Source: Sphingomonadaceae bacterium | Lineage (GTDB): Bacteria > Pseudomonadota > Alphaproteobacteria > Sphingomonadales > Sphingomonadaceae | DNA: 7,766 bases | Direction of reading: 5' to 3' | NCBI GenBank assembly: GCA_947446935.1 | Contig: CANFIV010000062.1 | Coordinates: 1-7,766, forward strand | Shown here: piece after piece, positions 1 to 6,029 of the stretch | Numbering within the stretch: the first letter of the stretch is position 1 | How the letters are laid out: each line of letters opens with the position of its first letter | Made by a program: the position numbers and the translations under genes | The notes under the pieces: generated by a model | What the model was told of the DNA's origin: nothing | Database searches by the model: none | Seen by the model: the letters and a program-made list of their open reading frames with translations, nothing else

Positions 1-2228
1 GGCGAGCTGGCATCCACCGGTTTGCCCGACTGGGTCGCGCCGATGCGACAATCCGCCTCGGCCCGCAGCAGCGTATCGATGCTCAGGTCCTGGACCTGAT
101 TGTCGAGCCGCACACGGAAGTAATCGACCGAGATGTCGATATTGCGGATCGGCGCGAACACGATCCCGGCATTGAGAGACTTGCTCGTCTCTGGCCGCAG
201 CGCGCGGTTGCCGTTCCTGTTCGCGACGATGCCGGTATCGGCATAGCTGCAATCGCCGATGTCGGTATCAGGTTCTTGCGTGCGGCACAGATAGTAGTCG
301 TTGGCCGACGGGTGGGTGTTGCCCGGGCCGGTGAAGACATAGTGCAAGTCCGGCGCGCGGAAGCCCGTGCCATAGGCAGCGCGCAGCAGCAGCGACTGCA
401 TGGGGCGCAGCTCCGCCCCGGCGTTGTAGGTGAACTTGCCGATGCTGCTTCCAGCGAAGCCAAAGTGATCGTAGCGCCCGGCTCCCGAAAGCTCGAGGAA
501 CCTTGTGACCGGCACGCGCAGTTCACCGCCCAGCGCCCAGTGCGTGCGCGTACCCTTCCCGGCGCTGTCCTTGAGGCCATAGTAGTAGTTGGTCAGCGCG
601 AGTGGATCGGGCTTCAGGTCGTAGCCTTGCTTGCCTGCTTCTCCGACCACGGCGACGCCGACAGGTCCAGCCGGAAGCTGGAACAAAGCGCTGTTCGTCA
701 GCGTTGCTGAAAAATTGTCGTTCCAGCTACGCGGGTTGTAGACGCTGTAGACCGCGATGCTGTCGTATTCCGCGCGGGTCAGCGGCTTGTAGAGCCGGGC
801 CGGATCGGCGTTGAAGATAGGATAGCCGCTAGCCTCGTCGACCCCAAGCTGCTTGCCCAGGAACAGGGTATTGGCCTTGGCGGCGATGACTTCGGGGAAC
901 TTGACGACCGACTTGTATTCGCTGTGATTGAACGCAAGCTCATAGCTCCAGCGCTTTAACGTGCCCTTGACCCCGGGCGTCACGCTGAAAGTCTGCTGGC
1001 GGTTGCGCGTCATCGTGTTGCGGAAGCCGCCCGATTCTTCGGGCGTAAACTGCCGCGACCAATCATCAAGTCCACCGCTGAAGGCGTTGTAAAACGTGGA
1101 GTCGTTGCTGCCATTGGCATCCTCGTACGACCATTTCATCACATCGCGCATCAACTCGACGCGGCTGATCCCGTACTGGGCATCCAGGAACAGGTTGGCC
1201 TGATCCGAAAGATCGAGTCCGGCGGACAGGAAGGTGTTGACCCCCTCGCGCCGCGAGGTGATCGTGCCGTAGCCGATCGAGGTATTGCTGCCGCAAAAGT
1301 AGCCCGGACCGTAGTCTCCGAGGGCGTCATCATAGGCGCCATAGCGGGGGCGCGAGGCGTAATACGTCGAACCGCCGTTCAGGCCCGAAAGCCCATCGCA
1401 AGTCGCCTTGCCGGGATCGACATATTCGTCCGCATCGGGATTGTAGCGCAGGAAAACGCGGCGGGCGAGCGGCGAGCCGGTCGTGGGATTGTCTGCCGTG
1501 CTGTCCTGAATTCCGCGCTGATAAGCCCAGAGCGGCAGTTGCTTCTGATACTCGATGCCGCCGACAATGTGGAAATCGCCCGCCGACACGCCGCCGGTCG
1601 CGGTGAAGCGGTGCGAGGCACCGCCGCCCTGCTCGGTATTGCCATAGCGATAGTCGAGCGTCAGCCCATCCACGGTCTTGTTAAGCTTGAAGTTGATCAC
1701 CCCGGCGATGGCGTCAGAGCCGTAGATGGCCGAAGCGCTGCCGCTCAGGACTTCGATCTGATCGATTAGGCCGACCGGGATATTGGAGATATCAGTGAAG
1801 TTGCTGCGGCCCTGAAATGGCAACGGGAAATCGGCGATGCGGCGGCCGTTGACGAGGACCAATGTATGGTTGGGGCCAAGCCCGCGTAGATCGACCTGCT
1901 GCGCCCCCGGAGTGAAGCTGGCACCGCTGAACGACTGCTGACTTTGCGTTTCGCCGCCGTTCTGTGTGAGCGCGCGAAGGATATCGGGGACTGTGGCATA
2001 GCCGCTGTCGCGGATCGACTGCGCGGTGATGACTGTGACCGGCGCGGGGCCTTCCTTCATGACGCGGGGAATGCGCGAGCCGGTTACGATGATGTCGGTG
2101 GCCGCAGGTGCGGGTTCAGCCGGTGCGACGGCCTGATCCTGCTGAGCCAACGCCGCTCCGGGCCAGCACATCGCCATGCCGCCAAGAGACAGCGCAACAG
2201 ACCATTTGCGCATGCGGCTTTCGGTCAT
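1..2228 (-). CDS. TonB-dependent outer-membrane receptor, C-terminus cut off by the window edge
   Basis: Imports a ligand across the outer membrane using TonB/ExbB/ExbD energy. The frame stays open from the ATG at 2226-2228 to the left edge (742 codons visible), so the last barrel strands lie outside. Residues 1-28 form a signal peptide (MRK start, hydrophobic stretch, ALA before QQ); Met6 is an alternative start, but AAGGGGA five bases before the first ATG favours the longer form. A TonB box, DIIVTGSR, lies at residues 45-52. The plug follows at about 60-182, with VDLRGLGPNHTLVLVNGRR at 112-130 and SAIYGSDAIAGVINF near 166-180. After it comes an aromatic-rich beta-barrel with the typical segment YGTGFRAPDL. 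The family is certain; the substrate is not readable from sequence. The divergent exported cyanophycinase suggests peptides or cyanophycin-derived dipeptides (inference). No sigma or anti-sigma transducer gene sits beside it, and the mature N-terminus is too short for a signalling (STN) domain. Confidence 0.96.
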   Translation of the reverse strand, partial: MTESRMRKWSVALSLGGMAMCWPGAALAQQDQAVAPAEPAPAATDIIVTGSRIPRVMKEGPAPVTVITAQSIRDSGYATVPDILRALTQNGGETQSQQSFSGASFTPGAQQVDLRGLGPNHTLVLVNGRRIADFPLPFQGRSNFTDISNIPVGLIDQIEVLSGSASAIYGSDAIAGVINFKLNKTVDGLTLDYRYGNTEQGGGASHRFTATGGVSAGDFHIVGGIEYQKQLPLWAYQRGIQDSTADNPTTGSPLARRVFLRYNPDADEYVDPGKATCDGLSGLNGGSTYYASRPRYGAYDDALGDYGPGYFCGSNTSIGYGTITSRREGVNTFLSAGLDLSDQANLFLDAQYGISRVELMRDVMKWSYEDANGSNDSTFYNAFSGGLDDWSRQFTPEESGGFRNTMTRNRQQTFSVTPGVKGTLKRWSYELAFNHSEYKSVVKFPEVIAAKANTLFLGKQLGVDEASGYPIFNADPARLYKPLTRAEYDSIAVYSVYNPRSWNDNFSATLTNSALFQLPAGPVGVAVVGEAGKQGYDLKPDPLALTNYYYGLKDSAGKGTRTHWALGGELRVPVTRFLELSGAGRYDHFGFAGSSIGKFTYNAGAELRPMQSLLLRAAYGTGFRAPDLHYVFTGPGNTHPSANDYYLCRTQEPDTDIGDCSYADTGIVANRNGNRALRPETSKSLNAGIVFAPIRNIDISVDYFRVRLDNQVQDLSIDTLLRAEADCRIGATQSGKPVDASS

Positions 2229-2258
2229 GACAGTCCCCTTGCTTGACTCGCTGGCACA

Positions 2259-2286
2259 CTCGTAGCGTGAACCGCCCCTGCCTCAA
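2259..2286 (-). promoter_or_regulatory. weak candidate promoter for the TonB-dependent receptor
   Basis: On the minus strand TTGAGG (2286-2281) and TACGAG (2264-2259) are separated by 16 bases. Transcription would start near 2252 and give a leader of about 25 bases carrying the AAGGGGA ribosome binding site at 2240-2234. The -35 resembles the housekeeping TTGAC type, but the -10 is a poor match, so this is only a suggestion. Confidence 0.25.
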
Positions 2287-2315
2287 CCCCCAATGCATCC
2301 AGTCTGGCCCTTTCA

Positions 2316-2340
2316 ATCGGGCACTTTGGTTTTGCCCGGT
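2316..2340. repeat. inverted repeat in the receptor/cyanophycinase intergenic region
   Basis: ATCGGGCA and TGCCCGGT flank a 9-base spacer. The six inner bases (CGGGCA/TGCCCG) pair perfectly; the arms extend by one G-T and one A-T pair. It lies between two divergent genes, so it could be an operator for a shared regulator, or a hairpin in a leader transcript. It has no T-tract and sits upstream of both genes, so it is not a terminator. The rest of the 180-bp gap (2229-2408) shows no small gene I can support. Confidence 0.4.
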
Positions 2341-2394
2341 AGGGAGCACTATGCCAGTTAGTGGGCTGCGGGCAGACAGGCGCCGCCACGCCTC

Positions 2395-2402
2395 AGGAAA
2401 GG
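2395..2402 (+). promoter_or_regulatory. ribosome binding site that sets the cyanophycinase start
   Basis: AGGAAAGG lies six bases before the GTG at 2409. A second purine-rich site, AGGAAAG at about 2423-2429, lies six bases before an in-frame ATG at 2436, so both starts are possible. The GTG is preferred because it gives the exported protein a basic N-region (RSKSGK) before the hydrophobic core; starting at the ATG removes every positive charge ahead of it. Confidence 0.6.
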
Positions 2403-2408
2403 AAAATC

Positions 2409-3419
2409 GTGCGGTCAAAATCAGGAAAGTCCTTGATGGCTATGCTGGCCTTACTCGCTGCTTCGCTGCCGCTTTCGGACAGTGTCCGGGCGCGGGCACT
2501 GGAGACTTATCTTGAGGGTGACCTTGGCGGCACGGCGCCAGCACCCGTGTCGGGCGGGCTGCTGCTGATGGGCGGAGGCGATCACAATCCGGACGCGATG
2601 CATTGGTTCATTGCCAAGGCCGGGCATGGCCATATCGTCATCCTCCGCGCCTCCCAGCACGGCGAGGCCAGCACCGAATTCTATCGCGAAATCGGCGGGG
2701 TACTTTCCGCCGAGACTTTTGTGACCCATTCCAAATCAGCAAGTTACGATAAACATTTGCTTGATTCATTGAGCAAGGCGGATGGCATATATATCGCTGG
2801 CGGCGATCAGGCACGCTATGTCCGGCGCTGGCGCGGCACGCCGATTGCGCGCCTGCTCGATGCCCATGTCGCAGCGGGCAAGCCGTTGGCCGGCACAAGC
2901 GCTGGCCTCGCGATGCTGGGCGAATATCTCTACGGATGCATGGACGGCCACAGCCTGACAGGCCCCGAGGGGCTTGCCGATCCCTATGGCAAGGGCACCA
3001 CGATCGAGACGGGCTTCCTCCACCTTGCGCTGCTGAAGGGCGTGATAACGGATTCCCACTTCACCGAGCGGGCCCGGCTCGGCCGCCTCTTCGCCTTTGT
3101 TGCCAAGGCGCAGGCAAGCCGCGCCGCCGATGCGCCGCCACTGATCGGTGTGGGGGTCGACGAGGCGGCCTCGCTCGCGCTTGAGCCCGACGGGAGCGGC
3201 CGGGTTTATGCCACCGCACCCGGAACAGGTGTCTCGATTGTCTATGGCGCCGGGATCGGGCGGGTGAAGACACCTGGGCCACTGGCCGCAACCTCAGTCC
3301 ATGTGACCGGCGCGGGCCCGGCTTCGGTGGTTCGTTTGCCGGCGGGAACGGTCGAGAAATCGACGTTCGAGCGCGACTATGCCGTGAGCGGCGGGACGTT
3401 CACGCAGCTGCCGCGATAG
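2409..3419 (+). CDS. exported cyanophycinase-family (S51) serine peptidase
   Basis: Predicted to cut the backbone of cyanophycin, releasing beta-Asp-Arg dipeptides, or a related isopeptide-type polymer. The protein has 336 residues from the GTG start; residues 1 to about 28 form a signal peptide (RSKSGK, then a Leu/Ala core, then SVRA), so it acts in the periplasm or outside the cell, like the secreted CphE type and unlike cytoplasmic CphB. The S51 landmarks are in order: GGG at 55-57, GGDQ at 131-134, the nucleophile elbow GTSAG at 162-166 with Ser164, DSHFTERARLGRL at 215-227 with His217, and GVGVDEA at 247-253 with Glu252. These match the Ser/His/Glu triad of CphB, with the His-Glu gap about eight residues longer here. 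The C-terminus adds a small beta-rich tail. Substrate is uncertain: many family members are untested. It is divergent from the TonB-dependent receptor and ends 3 bp from the convergent protease gene. Confidence 0.88.
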   Translation: MRSKSGKSLMAMLALLAASLPLSDSVRARALETYLEGDLGGTAPAPVSGGLLLMGGGDHNPDAMHWFIAKAGHGHIVILRASQHGEASTEFYREIGGVLSAETFVTHSKSASYDKHLLDSLSKADGIYIAGGDQARYVRRWRGTPIARLLDAHVAAGKPLAGTSAGLAMLGEYLYGCMDGHSLTGPEGLADPYGKGTTIETGFLHLALLKGVITDSHFTERARLGRLFAFVAKAQASRAADAPPLIGVGVDEAASLALEPDGSGRVYATAPGTGVSIVYGAGIGRVKTPGPLAATSVHVTGAGPASVVRLPAGTVEKSTFERDYAVSGGTFTQLPR

Positions 3420-3422
3420 GGC

Positions 3423-4685
3423 CTATTGGATGTAGCCGTGGCCATACGTGTCGTCGTAACCCGGTGTGCCCAGATCGCGGGCGGACTTGTAGAGCTGGTC
3501 GGTACACGCTGCGCCGCTGGCACCTGCCGCCCGGCAGCCGGCAAGCTTGGCGGCAATGAGCGGCGCGGCGAATGAAGTGCCGGTGAAACGCGCATAGCCC
3601 CCCTCGGCGCGCGCCGCGATAACATCCACACCTTGCGCGGCAACGGCGATGTAGCGGCCATGGTTGGCATAGCGGTAGACGCGCATGGCAGGATCGACCG
3701 CCGTGACTGCGACAACGCCTGGCAGCGCGGCGGGATAGACCGGCGACGCAGCCGGTCCGCCGTTGCCCGCAGCCGCCACAATCGTGCGCCCGCGCGCAGC
3801 GGCAATCGCGACAAGCTTCTCAAGCAAGGCGTTGGGCGGACCGGCGATGCTCATGTTGATGACAGGGGCACCCTGCCCCATCATCCATTCCATCGCCTCT
3901 GCCAGAATATCGATCGACGTGAACGGATGCGCGGGCGGGCCCCGAAAGATATTGGCGCTGTAGATCGTCGCCGCCCCGCGCCCGGCCATGAGCGAAGCCA
4001 CGGCTGTGCCATGCTGGGTGACAGCCTTGGGAGCCTCGCCAGGCTTCCAACTGACCACGCGCGCGCTGCCGAGCGCCGGATGCGCGGCGACGGCGGTGTC
4101 GATCATACCGACAGAGACACTGCGCGGTGCAGGTGCTTGGGCGGAAGGTCTGCCGGACTTGTCGCGTTTTGGCCGGGCGCGCGAGGCAAGGCCAAGGCCA
4201 TAGTAGTGGTCAAAATCCGTGACGGCACCGGGAGCGGCGGCGCGCACTTCGCGCAGCGCGTCGGCAAGGCGGCGCCCGCGCGGGATGCCAAGGCGCACGA
4301 CTTCCTCACCCAGCGAAGCCAGCGCGGTGCGGCGGATCACGCGAAAGCCGGAGGCGATCAGCCGCCGCTCGGCCTCTACCGGTAGAGCAAACGCGATGAC
4401 CTCTCCCTGGCGCACCGGATTGCCAATCTCGTCGCGATCGGCGCCTTCGTCGCGTATGGCATCCGACTGCCACCCGATATCGGCCTCGCGGGCCTCATGG
4501 CCGGTTTCGGCTCCGGCCTCGCGTGTTTCGGTTTCGCGAATTTCGGTTTCGTGGACTTCAACTTCGCGGACCTCACGCGGTTCCTGCACTTCACGCGGTT
4601 CCGCCACTTCACGTTCCTGCGCCCCGAGTTTGCTCGGGCCCAGCAGGGCAAGGCTTGCTGCCAAGATGATCCAACGCGCGTTCAT
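3423..4685 (-). CDS. exported subtilisin-like (S8) serine protease with a charged repeat N-terminus
   Basis: A 420-residue secreted endopeptidase. Residues 1-22 are a signal peptide (NARW, hydrophobic core, LGA before Q). Residues 24-58 are a low-complexity Glu/Arg repeat (REVxEP units, then ETEIRE/ETETRE). Residues about 95-165 resemble a pro-region of alpha/beta type ending in DFDHYYGL. The S8 catalytic domain spans about 188-385: Asp196 in VGMIDTAV, His225 in QHGTAVASLMAG, oxyanion Asn308 in AAAGNGG, and Ser371 in FTGTSFAAPLIAA, so the triad is complete. Cys384 and Cys394 near the C-terminus could form a disulfide. There is no autotransporter barrel or long C-terminal extension. AGAGG six bases upstream supports the ATG. 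The gene is divergent from an ECF sigma factor and has its own ECF-type promoter, so it is probably a target of that sigma. Target proteins are unknown; it might process envelope or secreted proteins, or act in regulation. Confidence 0.93.
   Translation of the reverse strand: MNARWIILAASLALLGPSKLGAQEREVAEPREVQEPREVREVEVHETEIRETETREAGAETGHEAREADIGWQSDAIRDEGADRDEIGNPVRQGEVIAFALPVEAERRLIASGFRVIRRTALASLGEEVVRLGIPRGRRLADALREVRAAAPGAVTDFDHYYGLGLASRARPKRDKSGRPSAQAPAPRSVSVGMIDTAVAAHPALGSARVVSWKPGEAPKAVTQHGTAVASLMAGRGAATIYSANIFRGPPAHPFTSIDILAEAMEWMMGQGAPVINMSIAGPPNALLEKLVAIAAARGRTIVAAAGNGGPAASPVYPAALPGVVAVTAVDPAMRVYRYANHGRYIAVAAQGVDVIAARAEGGYARFTGTSFAAPLIAAKLAGCRAAGASGAACTDQLYKSARDLGTPGYDDTYGHGYIQ
4512..4616 (-). 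repeat. tandem repeats coding the Glu/Arg-rich N-terminal segment of the protease
   Basis: Two adjacent 18-base units, 4572-4589 and 4590-4607, agree at 15 of 18 positions and share the exact core TCACGCGGTTCC; a shortened third copy begins at 4608. They encode the REVxEP units. Next to them the 11-mer TTTCGGTTTCG (plus strand) occurs at 4526-4536 and 4541-4551, a 15-base period encoding the ETE(I/T)RE units. All periods are multiples of three, so copy-number changes would keep the reading frame. Confidence 0.8.
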
Positions 4686-4718
4686 GAATGGCCTCTAGCC
4701 GCTCCCTTTCCCGGCAAC

Positions 4719-4743
4719 AACGCTGCAGCAGCCTGCCTATTCC
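4719..4743 (-). promoter_or_regulatory. ECF-type promoter facing the S8 protease gene
   Basis: Minus strand: GGAAT (4743-4739), a 16-base spacer, then CGTT (4722-4719). Transcription would begin near 4712, leaving a leader of about 27 bases that contains the AGAGG ribosome binding site. The layout resembles the alphaproteobacterial EcfG consensus (GGAAC-N16/17-CGTT) with one change. It matches the promoter facing the sigma gene at 21 of 27 positions, including spacer positions, which argues for the same sigma factor at both. Confidence 0.68.
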
Positions 4744-4776
4744 GCACTGGCGAGAAATTGCAGAGCGATTAATGCG

Positions 4777-4801
4777 GGAATAAGCATACGCCTGAAGCGT
4801 T
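4777..4801 (+). promoter_or_regulatory. ECF-type autoregulatory promoter of the sigma/anti-sigma operon
   Basis: GGAAT (4777-4781), a 16-base spacer, then CGTT (4798-4801), followed by GT as in the protease promoter. Transcription would begin about 4806-4808, only about 8 bases before the sigma start codon at 4815. This rules out the in-frame TTG at 4800 as a start, because it would lie inside the -10 element. Autoregulation through such a promoter is common for ECF sigma factors. Confidence 0.65.
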
Positions 4802-4814
4802 GTGGTGGAGCAAG

Positions 4815-5354
4815 ATGGCACCGAGGAATTCTGGAGGAACGGGGCTGCAAGCGCGGATCATCGCGCTGCTCCCGCGACTGCGCCGGTTTTGCGAGGGCAT
4901 GGCGGGCTCACCGCACGATGGAGATGATCTGATGCAAGCGACTGTCGAGCGCGCCCTGACCCGCGCGCACCTGTTCGACGAAAGCACCCGGCTCGACAGC
5001 TGGATGTACCGCATCGCGCAGAATCTCCATATTGACCGCCTGCGCAGCCATCGCCGCAAGGGCACCAGCGTGGATATCGAACATGCCGCTGAACTCACCG
5101 GCGAAGACGGACGCACCACGACCGAGGCCCGCTCTGATCTCGCAGCAGCGCAGCGCGTGCTGCAGGCCTTGCCCGAGGACCAGCGCGCGACCTTCCTGCT
5201 CGTGGTGGTGGAAGGGCTGAGCTACCGCGAGGCGGCTGACGTCATGGCGGTGCAAATCGGTACGGTGATGAGCCGCATTGCCCGCGCCCGGCTGCGGATC
5301 GCCGAAGAATTGGCCCGCTCCGGGGCCACCGGGCGCAAGGAGACGGCACAATGA
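4815..5354 (+). CDS. ECF-family RNA polymerase sigma factor
   Basis: A 179-residue alternative sigma factor that directs RNA polymerase to a dedicated promoter set. The sigma-2 domain covers about residues 14-84: HDGDDLMQATVERAL at 34-48 is the core-binding helix, and SWMYRIAQNLHIDRLR at 62-77 is the -10 recognition segment. A linker of about 30 residues is followed by sigma-4 at about 112-167, with LQALPEDQRATFLL and the helix-turn-helix YREAADVMAVQIGTVMSRIARAR. There is no extra C-terminal domain, so it is a minimal ECF factor. The ATG at 4815 is chosen over an upstream TTG at 4800 because GGAG precedes it and the TTG overlaps the predicted -10. Its stop overlaps the next start as ATGA, which implies translational coupling with the anti-sigma gene. 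The exact ECF group cannot be fixed by eye. Likely targets visible here are itself and the divergent protease. Confidence 0.94.
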   Translation: MAPRNSGGTGLQARIIALLPRLRRFCEGMAGSPHDGDDLMQATVERALTRAHLFDESTRLDSWMYRIAQNLHIDRLRSHRRKGTSVDIEHAAELTGEDGRTTTEARSDLAAAQRVLQALPEDQRATFLLVVVEGLSYREAADVMAVQIGTVMSRIARARLRIAEELARSGATGRKETAQ

Positions 5355-6028
5355 CGGACGAACGAGACGAGCTGTTGGCCGCGTGGCTCGACGACGCGCT
5401 CCCGCCCAACGAAGCCGAGGCCTTTGCCGCAGAAGTGGCGCGCGATCCCGCGCTGGCCGCGCAGGCCGAAATCTGGCGCGCGCACGACCGCGAAATTACC
5501 GATGCGCTGGTGAGTGCCGACCGTCCGATCGACGACGCCTTGCTGGCGCGCCTGGGGCTTGGTCCGGCACAGGCTGCGGCGAACGACAATCCGCGCGGGC
5601 CGGCGCTGCGCTGGCTGGCCGCAGGTTCGGCTCTGGCTGCCAGCGTGGCGGCTGCAGTGATGGTGACCTTGCAACCGGGCGCGCCCGCCGATCCGCTTTC
5701 GGACGCATTGGAGCGGACAGCCTCGCTGACCTCTGCCCGGCTCGCCGATGGCCGGACGATCACCCCCACACTCACCGTGCACGCTGCCGATGGGCGCTGG
5801 TGCCGTGAATTCCGTGAAGGCGCAGAGTCAGCACTGGCCTGCCGTGCTGACGGGCACTGGACAGTGACAGCGCGGGCGCGCGCAGGTCAGGCTGCCGATC
5901 CGGGCGCAATTGCGATGGCGAGCGGCGTGGATCCCGCTCCGCTCGATGCGGCCTACGGCAAGCTCAAAGCTTCAGACCCACTCAGTGCGGCGGAGGAAAA
6001 CAAGCTGCTTGCGAACCACTGGAAGTAG
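5351..6028 (+). CDS. single-span membrane anti-sigma factor
   Basis: Predicted to hold the upstream ECF sigma factor inactive at the inner membrane until an envelope signal arrives. The 225-residue protein has an acidic and Ala-rich cytoplasmic part (1 to about 84) that begins with the anti-sigma-like DELLAAWLDDALPPNEAEAF, one membrane helix at about 86-107 (ALRWLAAGS to VMVTL), and a periplasmic domain of about 118 residues. The cytoplasmic part has no cysteine, so this is not a zinc-binding (HxxxCxxC) anti-sigma. The periplasmic part has exactly two cysteines, Cys151 (GRWCREF) and Cys164 (ALACRADGHW), which may pair. Start and order are supported by AAGGAGA about eight bases upstream and by the 4-bp overlap with the sigma gene. 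The assignment rests on position plus topology more than on a strong motif. Confidence 0.87.
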   Translation: MTDERDELLAAWLDDALPPNEAEAFAAEVARDPALAAQAEIWRAHDREITDALVSADRPIDDALLARLGLGPAQAAANDNPRGPALRWLAAGSALAASVAAAVMVTLQPGAPADPLSDALERTASLTSARLADGRTITPTLTVHAADGRWCREFREGAESALACRADGHWTVTARARAGQAADPGAIAMASGVDPAPLDAAYGKLKASDPLSAAEENKLLANHWK

Positions 6029-6029
6029 A

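Noticed and set aside
680..705. Plus-strand GGAAC-N17-CGTT, a perfect match to the EcfG-type promoter consensus
   Set aside because: It lies inside the receptor gene in antisense, with no plus-strand gene downstream to serve. Nine fixed bases with two allowed spacers on both strands should occur about 0.1 times by chance in a window this size, so coincidence is not unlikely.
276..710. Plus-strand open frame of 144 codons
   Set aside because: It lies opposite the receptor gene, whose conserved barrel sequence explains the region. Long antisense frames are expected in GC-rich DNA, and no ribosome binding site or family motif supports it.
2361..2408. Upstream extension of the cyanophycinase from a GTG at 2361
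   Set aside because: It would add 16 polar residues before the signal peptide and lacks a ribosome binding site as good as the AGGAAAGG before 2409.
3633..4385. Plus-strand open frame of 250 codons
   Set aside because: It overlaps the catalytic core of the S8 protease in antisense. The Arg/Gly/Asp-rich product has no recognisable domain and the protease triad is intact on the other strand.
4497..4772. Plus-strand open frame rich in Phe and Asp in regular spacing
   Set aside because: It is the complement of the protease's Glu/Arg repeat tract; the periodicity comes from those repeats. It also runs across the divergent promoter region and resembles no family.
4800..4814. TTG at 4800 as the sigma factor start
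   Set aside because: It overlaps the predicted -10 element and has no good ribosome binding site; the ATG at 4815 has GGAG upstream.
5222..5782. Minus-strand open frame of 186 codons across the sigma/anti-sigma junction
   Set aside because: It lies opposite two well-supported genes with coupled starts and has no domain features.
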